A DNA stretch of 64,000 nucleotides, taken from contig NZ_ATHO01000175.1 in the NCBI RefSeq assembly GCF_000445065.1, forward strand, positions 1-64,000, written 5' to 3'. The position numbers and the translations under genes were made by a program. Each line of letters begins with the position of its first letter. Position 1 is the first letter of the stretch. The DNA comes from Sphingobium quisquiliarum P25. GTDB lineage: Bacteria > Pseudomonadota > Alphaproteobacteria > Sphingomonadales > Sphingomonadaceae. The notes below the pieces were generated by a model, which did not search any database, had not been told where the DNA came from, and was given only the letters and a program-made list of their open reading frames with translations. Positions 41,589-51,700 of this stretch are shown here, piece after piece.

Positions 41589-44090
41589 ATGCAAGACAGG
41601 ATAGCCAAGGGACTCGAAGCCCAATTTGACAAGCATCGGATCGTTTTCTGGTACGATCCAGGGCATGAATTCCGGCAGGCTTTCGATGCGCTGACGCTCG
41701 ACGGTGTCGAAAAGATCGAGGTGGCAAACACGGAGTTCTCGGTGAAGCATCGCGTCCTGCGTGAGGAGCCGAAGCGGCGCTTTCTGCTCTATCGGGACGG
41801 ACCGCGTCCGGCTGACATCGAGAACTGGCTCCTCGACATCGAACTGGCGCACGGGGTTTTCAAGAGCGATCAGGTTGCGATCTGGTTGGCGGACCTGGGG
41901 TTGCCGATCAGCTTCGAAGACGTTGTTCGGGAGCACCACGAATTCTTTCGCGCCGGGCGCCGGATGGAGAGGCTCAAAACCATCGTCCGCGGTGACGACA
42001 CGAAGGCGAAGCTGCGCCTGAGGATGCTGGGCGTGTGCGCCGGGGCCGACGGCGACTTCGATACCGTCATCGAGGCGCTGTTGGGAGAGCTGGCAGCCGG
42101 GAAGGATGACAGCCTACGGTTGATCGACCGCGTTGGCCTGAGTGGCTTCCTCTGGGATCAGATGGAGCGGTTCTTCGGCTATCGTGCCAACAAGGCAAGT
42201 ATCGGCGACTTCGCTATCGCTCTGTTCAAGTCCTGTTACCAGAGCGCGGTCGGCGGCGAAGCGATCCTGGCTCCGGAAGCCGTGGTGTTCTTCCGTCGCT
42301 GGAAGAACAACCGGAACGCGGAGGAGGCCTTCGCTACCCTCTCGGCCGAATATGCCGAGGCGTTAGGCGTTGCCCAGGATCTCATCAAACGCGACTTCCG
42401 CACCCTGATCGAAGTGGATTTCTTCGAGGAAGTCGACCGGGCGATCATCCGCGCCTTGGTCCGCGAGGTTGGCAATCAGACGGTGGCGCAGGGCGAAGTC
42501 CTGAACTGGATCCGTCAGCGTCGGCAGAGCCATTGGTACAGCGCTTATCGCGACCTCTACGAAGCGATCGGGTTCGCCGCCGAGTTCCAGCAAGCGATGG
42601 CGCAGGTCACGCTTGGTATGACCAGCCTCACGGAAGGCGTTGAACGTTATGCGAAGAGCTGGTTTAGGATCGATCAACTCTACCGGAAATTCATCTGGCG
42701 CATGCAGAAGTCCGGGCAGGCGACGCTGATGCGCGAGCTGTTCGAGCAGGTTGAGAACCACTACGTCAACAGTTACCTGATGCGCCTGAACGATGCTTGG
42801 CAGGCTCATGTCGACGGGACTGAAACCTGGTCGGCGACTCCGATCCCTGCGCAGCGTACTTTCTACAGGGAGCATGTGGGCGAATTTCGCCGGCGCGATC
42901 AGAAGGTGTGCGTCATCATTTCCGACGCGCTTCGCTATGAGGTGGCGGAGGAGCTGCGGGGGCGCATTCTTAGCCTTGACCGCTACGAGGCCGGCATTGA
43001 TCCGATGCTGGGCTGCCTTCCGAGCTACACCCAGTTAGGGATGGCGGCGCTTCTGCCAAATGGTGAGTTGCAGATTGCGGACAACGACAGCGGCACCGTG
43101 CTGGTGAATGGTCAGAGTTCACAGGGAATAGAGAACCGCAAGAAAATCCTGGCGAACGGAAGGACGGGAGACAGAACAACGGCCGTGAAGGCGGAAGACC
43201 TCATGGCACTGGACAAGGATGATGCACGAGCGCTCGTCCGCGATCATGATGTCGTTTATGTCTATCACAATTTGATCGACGCGATCGGCGACAAGCGGGA
43301 TTCAGAAGAGCGCGTTTTCGAGGCCGCCGAAGACACGATAGAGGAGATCGTGCGGGTCGTAAAAAAGCTCAATGGCGCGAACGCTAACAACATGATCGTG
43401 ACGTCCGATCATGGCTTCATCTACCAGCATCGGCCGATCGAAGAGAGCGACTTCTCCTCTGCGCAGGTCGAAGGGGACGTGATCCTTTTCCGCGACCGGC
43501 GTTTCATCCTCGGTCACAGTCTGAAGGGCAATCATGGCCTGCGACGCTTCGCGCCGGAGCAGGCTGGTCTCGAAGGTTCGGTGGAATTTCTCATCCCCAA
43601 ATCCATCAACCGGCTTCGTCGGCAGGGATCAGGGAGCCGATTCGTGCATGGCGGCGCGACCCTTCAGGAGATTGTCGTTCCCGTCGTCAAGATCAACAAG
43701 AAGCGGCAGAGCGACACAACAGCGGTTGAGGTAGAGATCATCGGAAGCTCCAACCAGTTGATCACGTCTAGCCAAATATCTGTCCGCTTCTACCAAGTGG
43801 AGGCCGTCACGGAGAAAACCCAGGCGCGCACGCTCAAAGCAGGGATTTATGCACAATCGGGCGAATTGATCTCGGACAGCCACGAGCTTGTGTTCGACTT
43901 CAGATCTGAAAACGCGCGCGAGCGCGAAGTTCCGGTCCGGTTCCTCCTGCTCCGCCAGGCCGACGAATTCAACGGTCAGGAGGTGATCCTGAAGCTGGAA
44001 GAGCGGCATGGTGATACGTCCCACTTCAGGGAGTACCGCACGGCTCGCTACACGCTGCGCCGCAGCTTCTCGAGTGATTTCGATTTTTGA
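41589..44090 (+). CDS. pglZ: BREX phosphatase-domain protein PglZ (BrxZ)
   Basis: An 833-residue PglZ. It starts MQDRIAKGLEAQFDKHRIVF with WYDPGHEF, the conserved PglZ N-terminus. The alkaline-phosphatase-like core includes VCVIISDALRYEVAEELRGR (metal-binding Asp), GCLPSYTQLGMAALLPN, VVYVYHNLIDAIGDKRDSE and VTSDHGFIYQ (metal-binding Asp/His). The C-terminal domain carries RFVHGGATLQEIVVPVVKIN. PglZ is the signature protein of BREX. A TTG at 41583 is also in frame, but the ATG at 41589 gives the family-like N-terminus. It is followed by brxL with a three-base overlap region. Confidence 0.93.
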   Translation: MQDRIAKGLEAQFDKHRIVFWYDPGHEFRQAFDALTLDGVEKIEVANTEFSVKHRVLREEPKRRFLLYRDGPRPADIENWLLDIELAHGVFKSDQVAIWLADLGLPISFEDVVREHHEFFRAGRRMERLKTIVRGDDTKAKLRLRMLGVCAGADGDFDTVIEALLGELAAGKDDSLRLIDRVGLSGFLWDQMERFFGYRANKASIGDFAIALFKSCYQSAVGGEAILAPEAVVFFRRWKNNRNAEEAFATLSAEYAEALGVAQDLIKRDFRTLIEVDFFEEVDRAIIRALVREVGNQTVAQGEVLNWIRQRRQSHWYSAYRDLYEAIGFAAEFQQAMAQVTLGMTSLTEGVERYAKSWFRIDQLYRKFIWRMQKSGQATLMRELFEQVENHYVNSYLMRLNDAWQAHVDGTETWSATPIPAQRTFYREHVGEFRRRDQKVCVIISDALRYEVAEELRGRILSLDRYEAGIDPMLGCLPSYTQLGMAALLPNGELQIADNDSGTVLVNGQSSQGIENRKKILANGRTGDRTTAVKAEDLMALDKDDARALVRDHDVVYVYHNLIDAIGDKRDSEERVFEAAEDTIEEIVRVVKKLNGANANNMIVTSDHGFIYQHRPIEESDFSSAQVEGDVILFRDRRFILGHSLKGNHGLRRFAPEQAGLEGSVEFLIPKSINRLRRQGSGSRFVHGGATLQEIVVPVVKINKKRQSDTTAVEVEIIGSSNQLITSSQISVRFYQVEAVTEKTQARTLKAGIYAQSGELISDSHELVFDFRSENAREREVPVRFLLLRQADEFNGQEVILKLEERHGDTSHFREYRTARYTLRRSFSSDFDF

Positions 44091-44101
44091 TGGGGGAAGC
44101 G

Positions 44102-46177
44102 ATGACCGCGCTGGATGATAAGATCAATGAACGCTTCCCGGGCCTCGTGGTTCGCAAGGACCTGGTCAAGGCGGTAAAGGGCAATGCCATTGTCCCGTCC
44201 TACGTGTTGGAGTTCCTGCTCGGCCAATACTGCGCCACCAATGACGAGAGCTCGATCCAATCAGGGATCGAGACCGTTAAGGAAATCCTTCGCAAGCACT
44301 ACGTTCATCGCAATGAGGCGGGGCTGATCCGATCGAACATCCGGGAAAAGGGCCGATGGAAGGTGATCGACAAAGTCAGCGTTGATCTCAACACTGACAA
44401 AGATGCCTATGAGGCGACCTTCGCCAACCTGGGCATCAAGAAGGTCATCATCGACTCAGACACTGTGAAGGCTCACCCCAAGCTGCTGGTTAGCGGCGTC
44501 TGGTGTATTGCCGACGTTGAGTACGAGCACAGCGAAGACAAGAACGTCGAACCTTGGATTCTAGGGAGCATCAAACCGATCCAGCTATCAAAGTTTGACT
44601 ATGAGGCATTTCTCGGCGCGCGCGCGGGATTTACGACCGATGAATGGATCGACCTGTTGTTCCAGACGGTCGGCTTCGATCCCGAGATGTTTGGTCGCCG
44701 TAGCAAGCTCCTGCAACTGATGCGCCTCGTGCCCTTCGTCGAGCGAAATTACAATCTGATCGAACTGGGACCGAAGGGTACCGGCAAGTCGCATATCTTC
44801 TCGGAGTTCTCGCCGCACGGCATCCTGATTTCAGGGGGCGAAGTGACGGTGCCCAAGCTGTTTGTCAACAACAGCTCGGGAAAGATCGGATTGGTCGGCT
44901 ACTGGGATGTCGTAGCCTTCGATGAGTTTGCCGGTCGGCAGAAGCGTGTCGACAAGGCGCTTGTTGACATTATGAAAAATTACATGGCCAACAAGAGCTT
45001 CTCGCGAGGAGTGGAGACGCTTGGCGCCGAGGCGTCGATGGTCTTTGTCGGGAACACCAAGCACAACGTTCCATACATGCTGAAGCACACAGACTTATTT
45101 GAGGAGCTTCCCGAGAAATACTATGATTCTGCCTTTATCGACCGGCTTCACACCTATGTCCCGGGATGGGAGATCGACGTTATCCGTGGGGAGATGTTTG
45201 CGTCCGGTTACGGTTTTGTCGTTGACTACCTCGCCGAAATCCTTCGACACATGCGTAATGACGACTACTCCAATCGCTATCAGGCCCTTTTCACGCTTTC
45301 AGCGGACATTTCGACTCGTGATCGCGACGGGGTGAATAAGACCTTTTCGGGCATGATGAAGCTGCTCTTTCCAGCAGACAATGCAACCGAGGCTGAAGTC
45401 GAAGAGATTCTGCACTTGGCTGTGGAAGGGCGGAAGCGGGTAAAGGATCAACTTCTTCGGATAGACAGCACATATCCGGAGACGGACTTCTCGTTCACGG
45501 CGCAAGATGGGCGGAAGGTCGTCGTCAAGACGCTCGAAGAGACAGAGTACCCGCAATATTATCACAAGCGTGCGGCGGGCCACGACGGTCCGACGCCCGA
45601 GAGCACAGGTGATGTCAAAGGTGCGTCCACCTCAAACGTCGTGCAGCCCGCGGCTGAAGCAAAAACAGATGCCGTTGGTCCGCGTGAAGGACACAAGGTT
45701 TTCAGTGAGAACCAAAAAGGGGTCACGTTCGCCGATCTCTTCTGGCCCTGGCTGAACGGGGCCACAAATATCGTCCTCACTGATCCCTACATCCGTATGT
45801 TCCATCAGCTACGGAACTTGATGGAATTCATAGAAATGATCGCTCAGCACAAAGCGCCGGAAGATGAGATGACGGTTCACCTGATAACCTGTGCAGACGA
45901 GGGTTACCCAGAAAAGCAACAATCTAATTTAATTGCGATTGAGGCTGCGGCGGAGGCTGCAGGAATCAAATTTTCTTGGGAGTTCGACGGGACCAACACG
46001 ATTCACGCTCGGCATCTCGTGACGGATCGAGGTTGGAAGATCAGCTTAGATCGGGGCCTCGACATATTTCAGAAATTTGAGCTGAACGATGCGTTTAACT
46101 TAGCCAATAGGTTGCAGGCGTATCGCCAGGTGAAAGCGTTCGAGGTAACGTATCTTCTCAAAGGCGATGCAACATGA
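44102..46177 (+). CDS. brxL: BREX protein BrxL (TIGR02688-like AAA ATPase) with MIT_C-type C-terminus
   Basis: A 691-residue BrxL. The N-terminus (TALDDKINERFPGLVVRKDL) and the AAA core (Walker A GPKGTGKS at 223-230, GKIGLVGYWDVVAFDEFAG) are those of BrxL. The C-terminal 150 residues (about 541-691) match the MITD1 C-terminal phospholipase-D-like domain: DPYIRMFHQLRN, FIEMI, HLITCADEG, IHARHLV and GWKISLDRGLDIFQK. The catalytic Ser-Lys signature of Lon proteases is not visible. The ATG at 44102 follows GGGGGAAG by three bases and is preferred over in-frame starts at 44087/44090. BrxL ends the BREX operon and is needed for exclusion in several type 1 systems. Confidence 0.88.
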   Translation: MTALDDKINERFPGLVVRKDLVKAVKGNAIVPSYVLEFLLGQYCATNDESSIQSGIETVKEILRKHYVHRNEAGLIRSNIREKGRWKVIDKVSVDLNTDKDAYEATFANLGIKKVIIDSDTVKAHPKLLVSGVWCIADVEYEHSEDKNVEPWILGSIKPIQLSKFDYEAFLGARAGFTTDEWIDLLFQTVGFDPEMFGRRSKLLQLMRLVPFVERNYNLIELGPKGTGKSHIFSEFSPHGILISGGEVTVPKLFVNNSSGKIGLVGYWDVVAFDEFAGRQKRVDKALVDIMKNYMANKSFSRGVETLGAEASMVFVGNTKHNVPYMLKHTDLFEELPEKYYDSAFIDRLHTYVPGWEIDVIRGEMFASGYGFVVDYLAEILRHMRNDDYSNRYQALFTLSADISTRDRDGVNKTFSGMMKLLFPADNATEAEVEEILHLAVEGRKRVKDQLLRIDSTYPETDFSFTAQDGRKVVVKTLEETEYPQYYHKRAAGHDGPTPESTGDVKGASTSNVVQPAAEAKTDAVGPREGHKVFSENQKGVTFADLFWPWLNGATNIVLTDPYIRMFHQLRNLMEFIEMIAQHKAPEDEMTVHLITCADEGYPEKQQSNLIAIEAAAEAAGIKFSWEFDGTNTIHARHLVTDRGWKISLDRGLDIFQKFELNDAFNLANRLQAYRQVKAFEVTYLLKGDAT

Positions 46178-46199
46178 GGTAAGGGACAAGTAGAGCCCA

Positions 46200-46619
46200 T
46201 CAATGGCCGCCCTCGGCAACGCCAGCAGCGCGCATGGCGTCTCCCAATGAACGGCCGTCGATCTGGCAGCGGGCGATCACGCGATCGAAGGATATGACAC
46301 GCTCGCTGCGTCCGCGTTCGGCCCTGCACAGGACGGATCGACCAAAAGCGATCCTGGTAAGTGTTTGTTTCGCCGCTTCACCCGCAGAGCCATGCAATTC
46401 CGGTGCGTTGAAGTCAGCGAGACGAACCTCGATCCATTCTTCCGGCCTGTTGGTTCGCCCGACGCACAGGCTGTCCCCATCGCCCACGTATCGTATGGTG
46501 CCCCCGAAGGTTGCCCCGGGTTGTTTGGGGAGAGGGCCTTCACATGGATCGGCCGCGGCTGGGGCGGCGAAGCCAAATAGCACAAAAATCGCGGGGACAA
46601 GGAGTGAGCACTTGTTCAT
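46200..46619 (-). CDS. Secreted thermonuclease-like (SNase) protein
   Basis: A 139-residue protein with a signal peptide (MNKCSLLVPAIFVLFGFAAP, cleavage near AAA-DP) and an SNase fold (GGTIRYVGDGDSLCVG, then WIEVRLADFNAPELHG). The usual DAPE element is NAPE here, and the YGR segment that carries the second catalytic Arg is replaced by DRVIAR. Nuclease activity is therefore doubtful. The ATG at 46619 gives a clean signal peptide and overlaps the integrase stop (ATGA), so the two are coupled. SNase-like genes next to integrases occur in alphaproteobacterial islands. The product is probably periplasmic or secreted. It is convergent with brxL. Confidence 0.75.
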   Translation of the reverse strand: MNKCSLLVPAIFVLFGFAAPAAADPCEGPLPKQPGATFGGTIRYVGDGDSLCVGRTNRPEEWIEVRLADFNAPELHGSAGEAAKQTLTRIAFGRSVLCRAERGRSERVISFDRVIARCQIDGRSLGDAMRAAGVAEGGH

Positions 46620-47869
46620 GCTGCTTTCCTTAGAGCGCGATTGCCCCGCTTCTTGGCTAAAAGTGTGCGGACAAATTTGTCCCATTTGGCCATGGCAGCC
46701 CGCTTCTCGGGCATATAGTTCCAGCGGTCATAGCTCTTCGAGCTGACGTCCTGAAGCGTGTGGTTTTGGAGGCGATCACGGATTTCCTTAGAGAGTCCTG
46801 CTTTGCCAGCCAGCGTCTTCCAGGTCCTGCGTAGGTCCCGGTTGGTGACATATGGAATCACCTCACGATCACGCTGTCGCCACATGAAGGAATAGAGCGT
46901 ACCATGGCTGACGGGCTTCGAAGGGTCCTTGGCTGACGGAAAAAACCAGCCGTGAGCGTTGGGTGTGATGGACTCGATCAGCTCGGCGGCGGCGCTGGGT
47001 ACAGGGATGGCATGAGGCTTGCCATTCTTTGTCTTGGACCAGTCGATTATACGCTCCTTGGCATCCCACTGATCGATGTGCAGCCGAGCGATCTCCTCTA
47101 CGCGCTGTCCGGTCAACATGAGAATGCGGACAGCCCTGGTGTAGGGCGGATGGACAGGCGTGTCGGGGCATTCGAGCCACCGATAGAGACGCAGGAATTC
47201 TTCCTCATCCAACCAGCGCGTCCCAACCTTCTTGGGTTCCGTCGGAATGCCGGCAGCAGGGTTGTAGACGAGGCGAAAGCGTCGAGAAGAAAACGATCGA
47301 TAGTCGTGCTCTGATTTCAGGCCCCAGCTAAAGGCGGAACGGATATAGCTTCGGACGTGGTCGGCCATCGACCGCTTTCCGCGCTCGTAAATGGGGCGGA
47401 TTACATCGGTAATTTCCTCGGGCTCAATGTCCCGCGCTGGGCGGTTGCGTCCGAGTGTGTCTGCGACTTTGTTCAACCCCTTTTCGGCTTCCTTCCAGGA
47501 AGGCTTCCCTGCGTCCTTGAGATAGGCGACATAGGCTTCGAAGAGGTCCGCGACTGTGCCAGGTCGGGTGTCGCCAGCGATCTTGATGCTCCGACCTTTC
47601 TGGATCATATCGGCAAAATCGCGCTGAAAGACCTCTCGCGCCTTCGAGAGTGGCATCGCGGGATACGCCCCGAGCTTCTTCTTGATCCGCTTTTGGTCCC
47701 GCCACTGCTGAGCCATCCAGTCCGCTGTCACACGTGTTGGCATTGGCTTCATCACCAGAACCAGGCGGCCGGTTCCGTGTCCCTCGCCATCGACGAGGCT
47801 AAGCTGCTTGCCGGTCTGCTCTACCTGTTTAAGGGCGCGGCGAATTTCTCCATCTGTAAGGCTTGGCAC
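46616..47869 (-). CDS. int: Tyrosine recombinase/integrase of the island
   Basis: A 417-residue phage-type integrase. The N-terminal arm-binding domain (residues about 1-100, RIKKKLGAYPAMPLSKAREV) is followed by a core-binding domain and the catalytic domain, with Arg in LTGQRVEEIARL, box II TNRDLRRTWKTL, a His in LQNHTLQDV, and the nucleophile Tyr in SKSYDRWNY. The first residue of box II is Arg where His is usual. The GTG at 47869 has a GGGAG ribosome site. The gene lies 0.2 kb from the radC junction and points away from it, as expected for the enzyme that placed the island in radC. The SNase-like gene follows by overlap. Confidence 0.9.
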   Translation of the reverse strand: MPSLTDGEIRRALKQVEQTGKQLSLVDGEGHGTGRLVLVMKPMPTRVTADWMAQQWRDQKRIKKKLGAYPAMPLSKAREVFQRDFADMIQKGRSIKIAGDTRPGTVADLFEAYVAYLKDAGKPSWKEAEKGLNKVADTLGRNRPARDIEPEEITDVIRPIYERGKRSMADHVRSYIRSAFSWGLKSEHDYRSFSSRRFRLVYNPAAGIPTEPKKVGTRWLDEEEFLRLYRWLECPDTPVHPPYTRAVRILMLTGQRVEEIARLHIDQWDAKERIIDWSKTKNGKPHAIPVPSAAAELIESITPNAHGWFFPSAKDPSKPVSHGTLYSFMWRQRDREVIPYVTNRDLRRTWKTLAGKAGLSKEIRDRLQNHTLQDVSSKSYDRWNYMPEKRAAMAKWDKFVRTLLAKKRGNRALRKAA

Positions 47870-47968
47870 TGGGGTCTCCCGTCGGCTTCCAAGTGGGGTC
47901 GCCAGACGATTTTGTGGGGTCGGCGACTGGGGTCAAAAAGGGCGTCGATCCCCTTAAAACCGACCCCA
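47870..47968. promoter_or_regulatory. Repeated TGGGGTC boxes, probable integrase arm-type sites
   Basis: TGGGGTC occurs at 47870-47876, 47894-47900, 47915-47921 and 47928-47934, and inverted (GACCCCA) at 47962-47968. The cluster lies between the integrase start and the radC junction, exactly where arm-type binding sites of a tyrosine integrase are found. It may also overlap the integrase promoter and so autoregulate it. Confidence 0.5.
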
Positions 47969-48016
47969 ATATGCCACGATATCCGGCAGTACGACAAGCC
48001 AAAAAATCATTGTGTT

Positions 48017-48610
48017 TCAATGGTATTGAGCGTGATCCAGCGTGATGGAAAAGGGGGTAGTAGGATGGTTGTGGACGAGGATCAGGCTGGCTGAGCCCAA
48101 CTCCATCGCGCGCTTGATGATTTCCCGCGTGTAGATGGCGGCCTGGTCGACCGATCCGTCGCCCATATGATCGTCCCGCAGCAACTGGTTCCGCGCGTTG
48201 AGATGCAGCACGCGCACCCGCTCCACGGACAGGAAGGCCATATCGGCGCGCAGATAGTCGAGCAGAGCCTGCCAACTGGCCAGCACCGGCTTTTCAGCGA
48301 CGCCGTTCCGCAGCATCCTGATCAGCGTGGCGTGGACGATCTTGATCGCGGCGATGCTGGTGTCGCCCATGCCGGGCACGCGCGCGATCGACTGCCAGTC
48401 GGCGGTCATCAGCCCGCCGATGCCGCCAAATTCGCGAAGCAGCGCCTTGGCGAGCGGCTTTGTGTCGCGGCGCGGAATGGCGAGGGCCAGCAGATATTCG
48501 ATCAGTTCATGATCATGCAACGCGTCCCCGCCGCTTTCCGCCAATTTCCGCCGCAGCCGGGCGCGGTGCCCAACCCCGTCATGGGGCGCACTTTCTTCCT
48601 TATTCGCCAA
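48017..48610 (-). pseudogene. radC: radC (JAB-domain DNA repair protein family), truncated by island insertion
   Basis: A 197-residue frame with the N-terminal helix-hairpin-helix region (ELIEYLLALAIPRRDTKPLA, GIGGLMTADWQSIARVPGMG) and most of the JAB/MPN domain (VRVLHLNARNQLLRDDHMGD, LGSASLILVHNHP). After HNHP the normal SGDP-x-S-x-x-D metal site and about 40 further residues are missing. They are replaced by an unrelated 14-residue tail read from island DNA (TTPFSITLDHAQYH). Metal binding is therefore lost. RadC-type proteins are dispensable in the laboratory, which makes the gene a tolerated integration target. Confidence 0.85.
48029..48067. other. Right attachment junction of the island in radC
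   Basis: The radC coding sequence (minus strand) follows the family as far as the HNHP residues of the JAB motif (codons at about 48063-48074) and then departs. The sequence just inside the junction has a direct repeat agcgtgat (48029-48036 and 48039-48046). The matching left junction is outside the window, so the exact core repeat cannot be defined. Confidence 0.55.
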
Positions 48611-48740
48611 CGCTCTATCATTCCCTGTTCAGCAAAGGACGCTATGCGTTGCACATTCGGCGGGCAAGGATATTTAGAGGCCATCAGACGTTATGATGCC
48701 GTTACAGATTTGAGGACATAAGCCGGGGTTGGCGACAGGC

Positions 48741-51700
48741 ATGGAAGATGAGGACGGCGAAACGGACGTTCGCCGGGCCTGGCTGCGCTGGCTGGGCGTG
48801 GGAACAGGGTCGCTGGCCCTGATTCTCGTCGCGCTCTGGACGCAGCGCGCGCCGATCGCGGAAAATTTCATCGGGCGGGAAATGAACCGCCGTGGCGTGC
48901 AGGCCCGCTATGACCTGACGCAGGTGGGGCTGCGCACGCAACGGATAGAGAATATCGTCCTGGGCGATCCGGCCCGGCCGGACCTGACGGCGAAATGGGT
49001 GGAAGTGGACATTGCCTTCACCAGCCTGTCGCCCCATGTCGCTGCGGTCCGGGCCGGGGGCGTGCGGCTGCGCGGGTCCTACCGGGATTCCGTGTTGCGG
49101 CTGGGCGAACTGGACAAGTTCCGCGACCCTTCCTCCACCACGCCGTTCAGCCTGCCCGATATCGTGCTGGCGCTGTCCGGCGCGCGGGTCGAACTGGACA
49201 CCGACGCCGGGCCGGTCGGCATGCAGATCGATGGCGAGGGCAATTTGCCGTCCGGTTTTCGAGGGAAGATCGCCGCAGCCATGCCGGATGCGCGCCTGGC
49301 GGGATGTGGGATGGCAGGCATGACGGCGACGCTGAATGTGGCCATGCAGGATGGGCGGCCGCGTCTTTCCGGCCCCGTAAGGGCGGCGGCGATCGGCTGT
49401 CGCGGCGCGGACATCGCGATCGCGAAGCCGGTCGCGGATGTGGATGTACGCTTTGGTAAGGCGCTCGACAGGTGGGAGGGGCATGCGGCGCTGTCGGGCG
49501 TGGCGCTGCGGTCGAATGGCGTGCTGCTGGCGCGGCCGGACGGGCGGATCGATTTCAATGGCTCGGCCAAGGCGATGGCGGGGCGGGTGCGGATCGGCGC
49601 CGACGCCCTGTCCGGCGCTGGCGCTGCGGCGGGGCGGACGGAGTTCAGCGGCGTCTGGCAAATGGGCGAAGGGGGTTCACGCGTGCAGGGCAGGCTGTCC
49701 GCTCATCAGCTTCGCATGGCGGGACGCGATCCTTTGGGCGATCTCAGCCGATCGGCCAGCGGCACGCCGGTCGGCCCGCTGGCGAATCGTCTGGCACAGG
49801 CGGTGCGCCGGGCCAGCGCGGGCAATGTGTTGCAGAGCAATCTCGCCTTCACACAGCGTGGAAGTGGGGGCAGCATCGTGTTGAACGGCGTCCGGTTCGA
49901 AGCGCGTAGCGGCGCCAGGGCTGCGATTCCCGGCGATGGCCGTGTCACCATCTCCTGGCCCGGACGGAGTGGCAGCGCGATCGACTGGGCGCTTGACGGG
50001 TCGATGACGACGGAGGGTGGCGGCCTTCCCAAATCGGCGTTGCGGCTGGCGCGCAGGACGGGCGGCGGTTTTGGCGGTCAGCTGTTCGTGGACAGCTATG
50101 CGGCGGATGGTGCGAAACTGGCGCTGGAGCCGGTGCGCTTCCAGGCCGGGCCGGGCGGCGACACGCGCTTTTCCACCACGGTCAGGCTGGATGGGCCTCT
50201 GCCGGGTGGACATTTGCGGGGGCTGACCATGCCGGTCGAAGGGCGGATGACGGCGGGCGGAGTGATTGCGATCAACAGCCGCTGCGTGCCGCTGTCGCTG
50301 GCCGAAGCGAAATATGGCAGCTTCACCATCGGGCGGACGCGCCAGACGCTGTGCCCGGTTGACGGGGCGCTGGTCGCAACCGGCCCATCGGGTTTGCGCG
50401 GCGGCGCGGAAATCCGGGGGCTGACGCTGTCGGGCAGGAGCGGGGACAACCCGATGCGGCTTTCCGCCGATCGCGCGCGACTGCTGCTGGGGCAGATGGG
50501 CTTTGCGCTGACGGGTGCGGAACTGGCCATCGGATCGTCCGAAGCGCCTGTCCGGTTGAGCGCGGCGAGCCTGAACGGCCAATCGTCGGCGCGGGGGTTG
50601 AGCGGGACGTTGAGCGGCGCTGGCGGGAAGATCGGCACCGTGCCGCTGATCATCGAGGACGGCGCGGGCAACTGGAGCTTTGCCGCCGGAACCCTCAAGC
50701 TCGCTGCTGGCGTCATGGTGCGCGATGCGCAGGCGCCCGGCCGGTTCCAGCCGCTGAAGGTTCCAGACTTCCGGCTGACCTTGAAGGATGGACGCATAGC
50801 CGCGACAGGTTCAATGCGGGTGCCGCGCAACGACGCCCTGGTGGCGCGCGCCGACATCGCGCATGACCTGTCGACCGGCCGCGGCAAGGCCGATCTGGCG
50901 GTGCCCGGCCTTGTCTTTGGACCGGACCTTCAGCCGGAGGAAGTCACCCGCCTGACCCTGGGCGTGGTCGCCAATGTGAAAGGCACCATCAGCGGTGAGG
51001 GCCATATCCGCTGGAATGGATCCAACGTCACCAGCGATGGTGTTTTCCGCACGGACAACGCCAATCTTGCCGCTGCTTTCGGCCCGGTGGAGGGGCTTTC
51101 GGGCGAGTTGCGCTTCACCGACCTGCTGGGCCTTGTCAGCGCGCCGGGGCAGGAGGTGCGGATTCGCTCCGTCAATCCGGGTGTGGAGGTGCGCGATGGC
51201 ATCGTCCGCTATCGGCTGGAACCGGGCCAGCATGTGCATATCGAGGGCGGCGGCTGGCCCTTTTCGGGCGGACGTCTGGACTTGCTGCCGACTATCATGG
51301 ATTTCAGCGCCGATGTGGACCGCTATCTGACGTTCCGCGTGATCGGCCTGGACGCGGGCGCCTTCATCCAGGCGATGGAGCTTGAGAATGTGTCCGCCAC
51401 CGGCACGTTCGACGGCATCATGCCGCTGATCTTCAATGCGGAGGGCGGGCGCGTGGCGGGCGGCGTGCTGGTCGCGCGGCAGCAGGGCATGCCGCCGCTG
51501 ATCATGCCCGAAGGCGTGCTGCCCTCCATCCCCTGCGACCCCAACCGGCAATCAGGCACGCTTTCCTATGTGGGGCCAGTGTCGAACCAGCAACTGGGAG
51601 CGATGGGGCGGCTGGCCTTCGACGCTCTCAAGGACCTGCAATATAAATGCCTTACCATCCTGATGGACGGCGCGCTGGATGGAGAGATGGTGACCAATGT

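Larger units (their letters stand above)
1..48062. mobile_element. Integrated defence-bearing genomic island, right end inside radC
   Basis: Everything from the left edge to about 48062 is accessory DNA. It holds an insertion sequence, plasmid-type maintenance genes (ParB-like, DUF932, Toprim, strawberry-notch-like), a string of defence operons including BREX, and finally a tyrosine integrase next to a broken radC. To the right the genes are ordinary chromosomal housekeeping genes. The right boundary is placed where the radC reading frame departs from the conserved JAB-domain sequence. The left boundary lies outside the window, so the element is longer than 48 kb. No conjugation genes are visible here, so whether it is an ICE, an integrated plasmid or a passive island cannot be decided. 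Confidence 0.8.

Noticed and set aside
44102-46177. Treating brxL as a frameshifted or truncated Lon-type gene
   Set aside because: The frame is intact and the C-terminus is a coherent MIT_C-like domain, so it is a fusion and not a broken gene.
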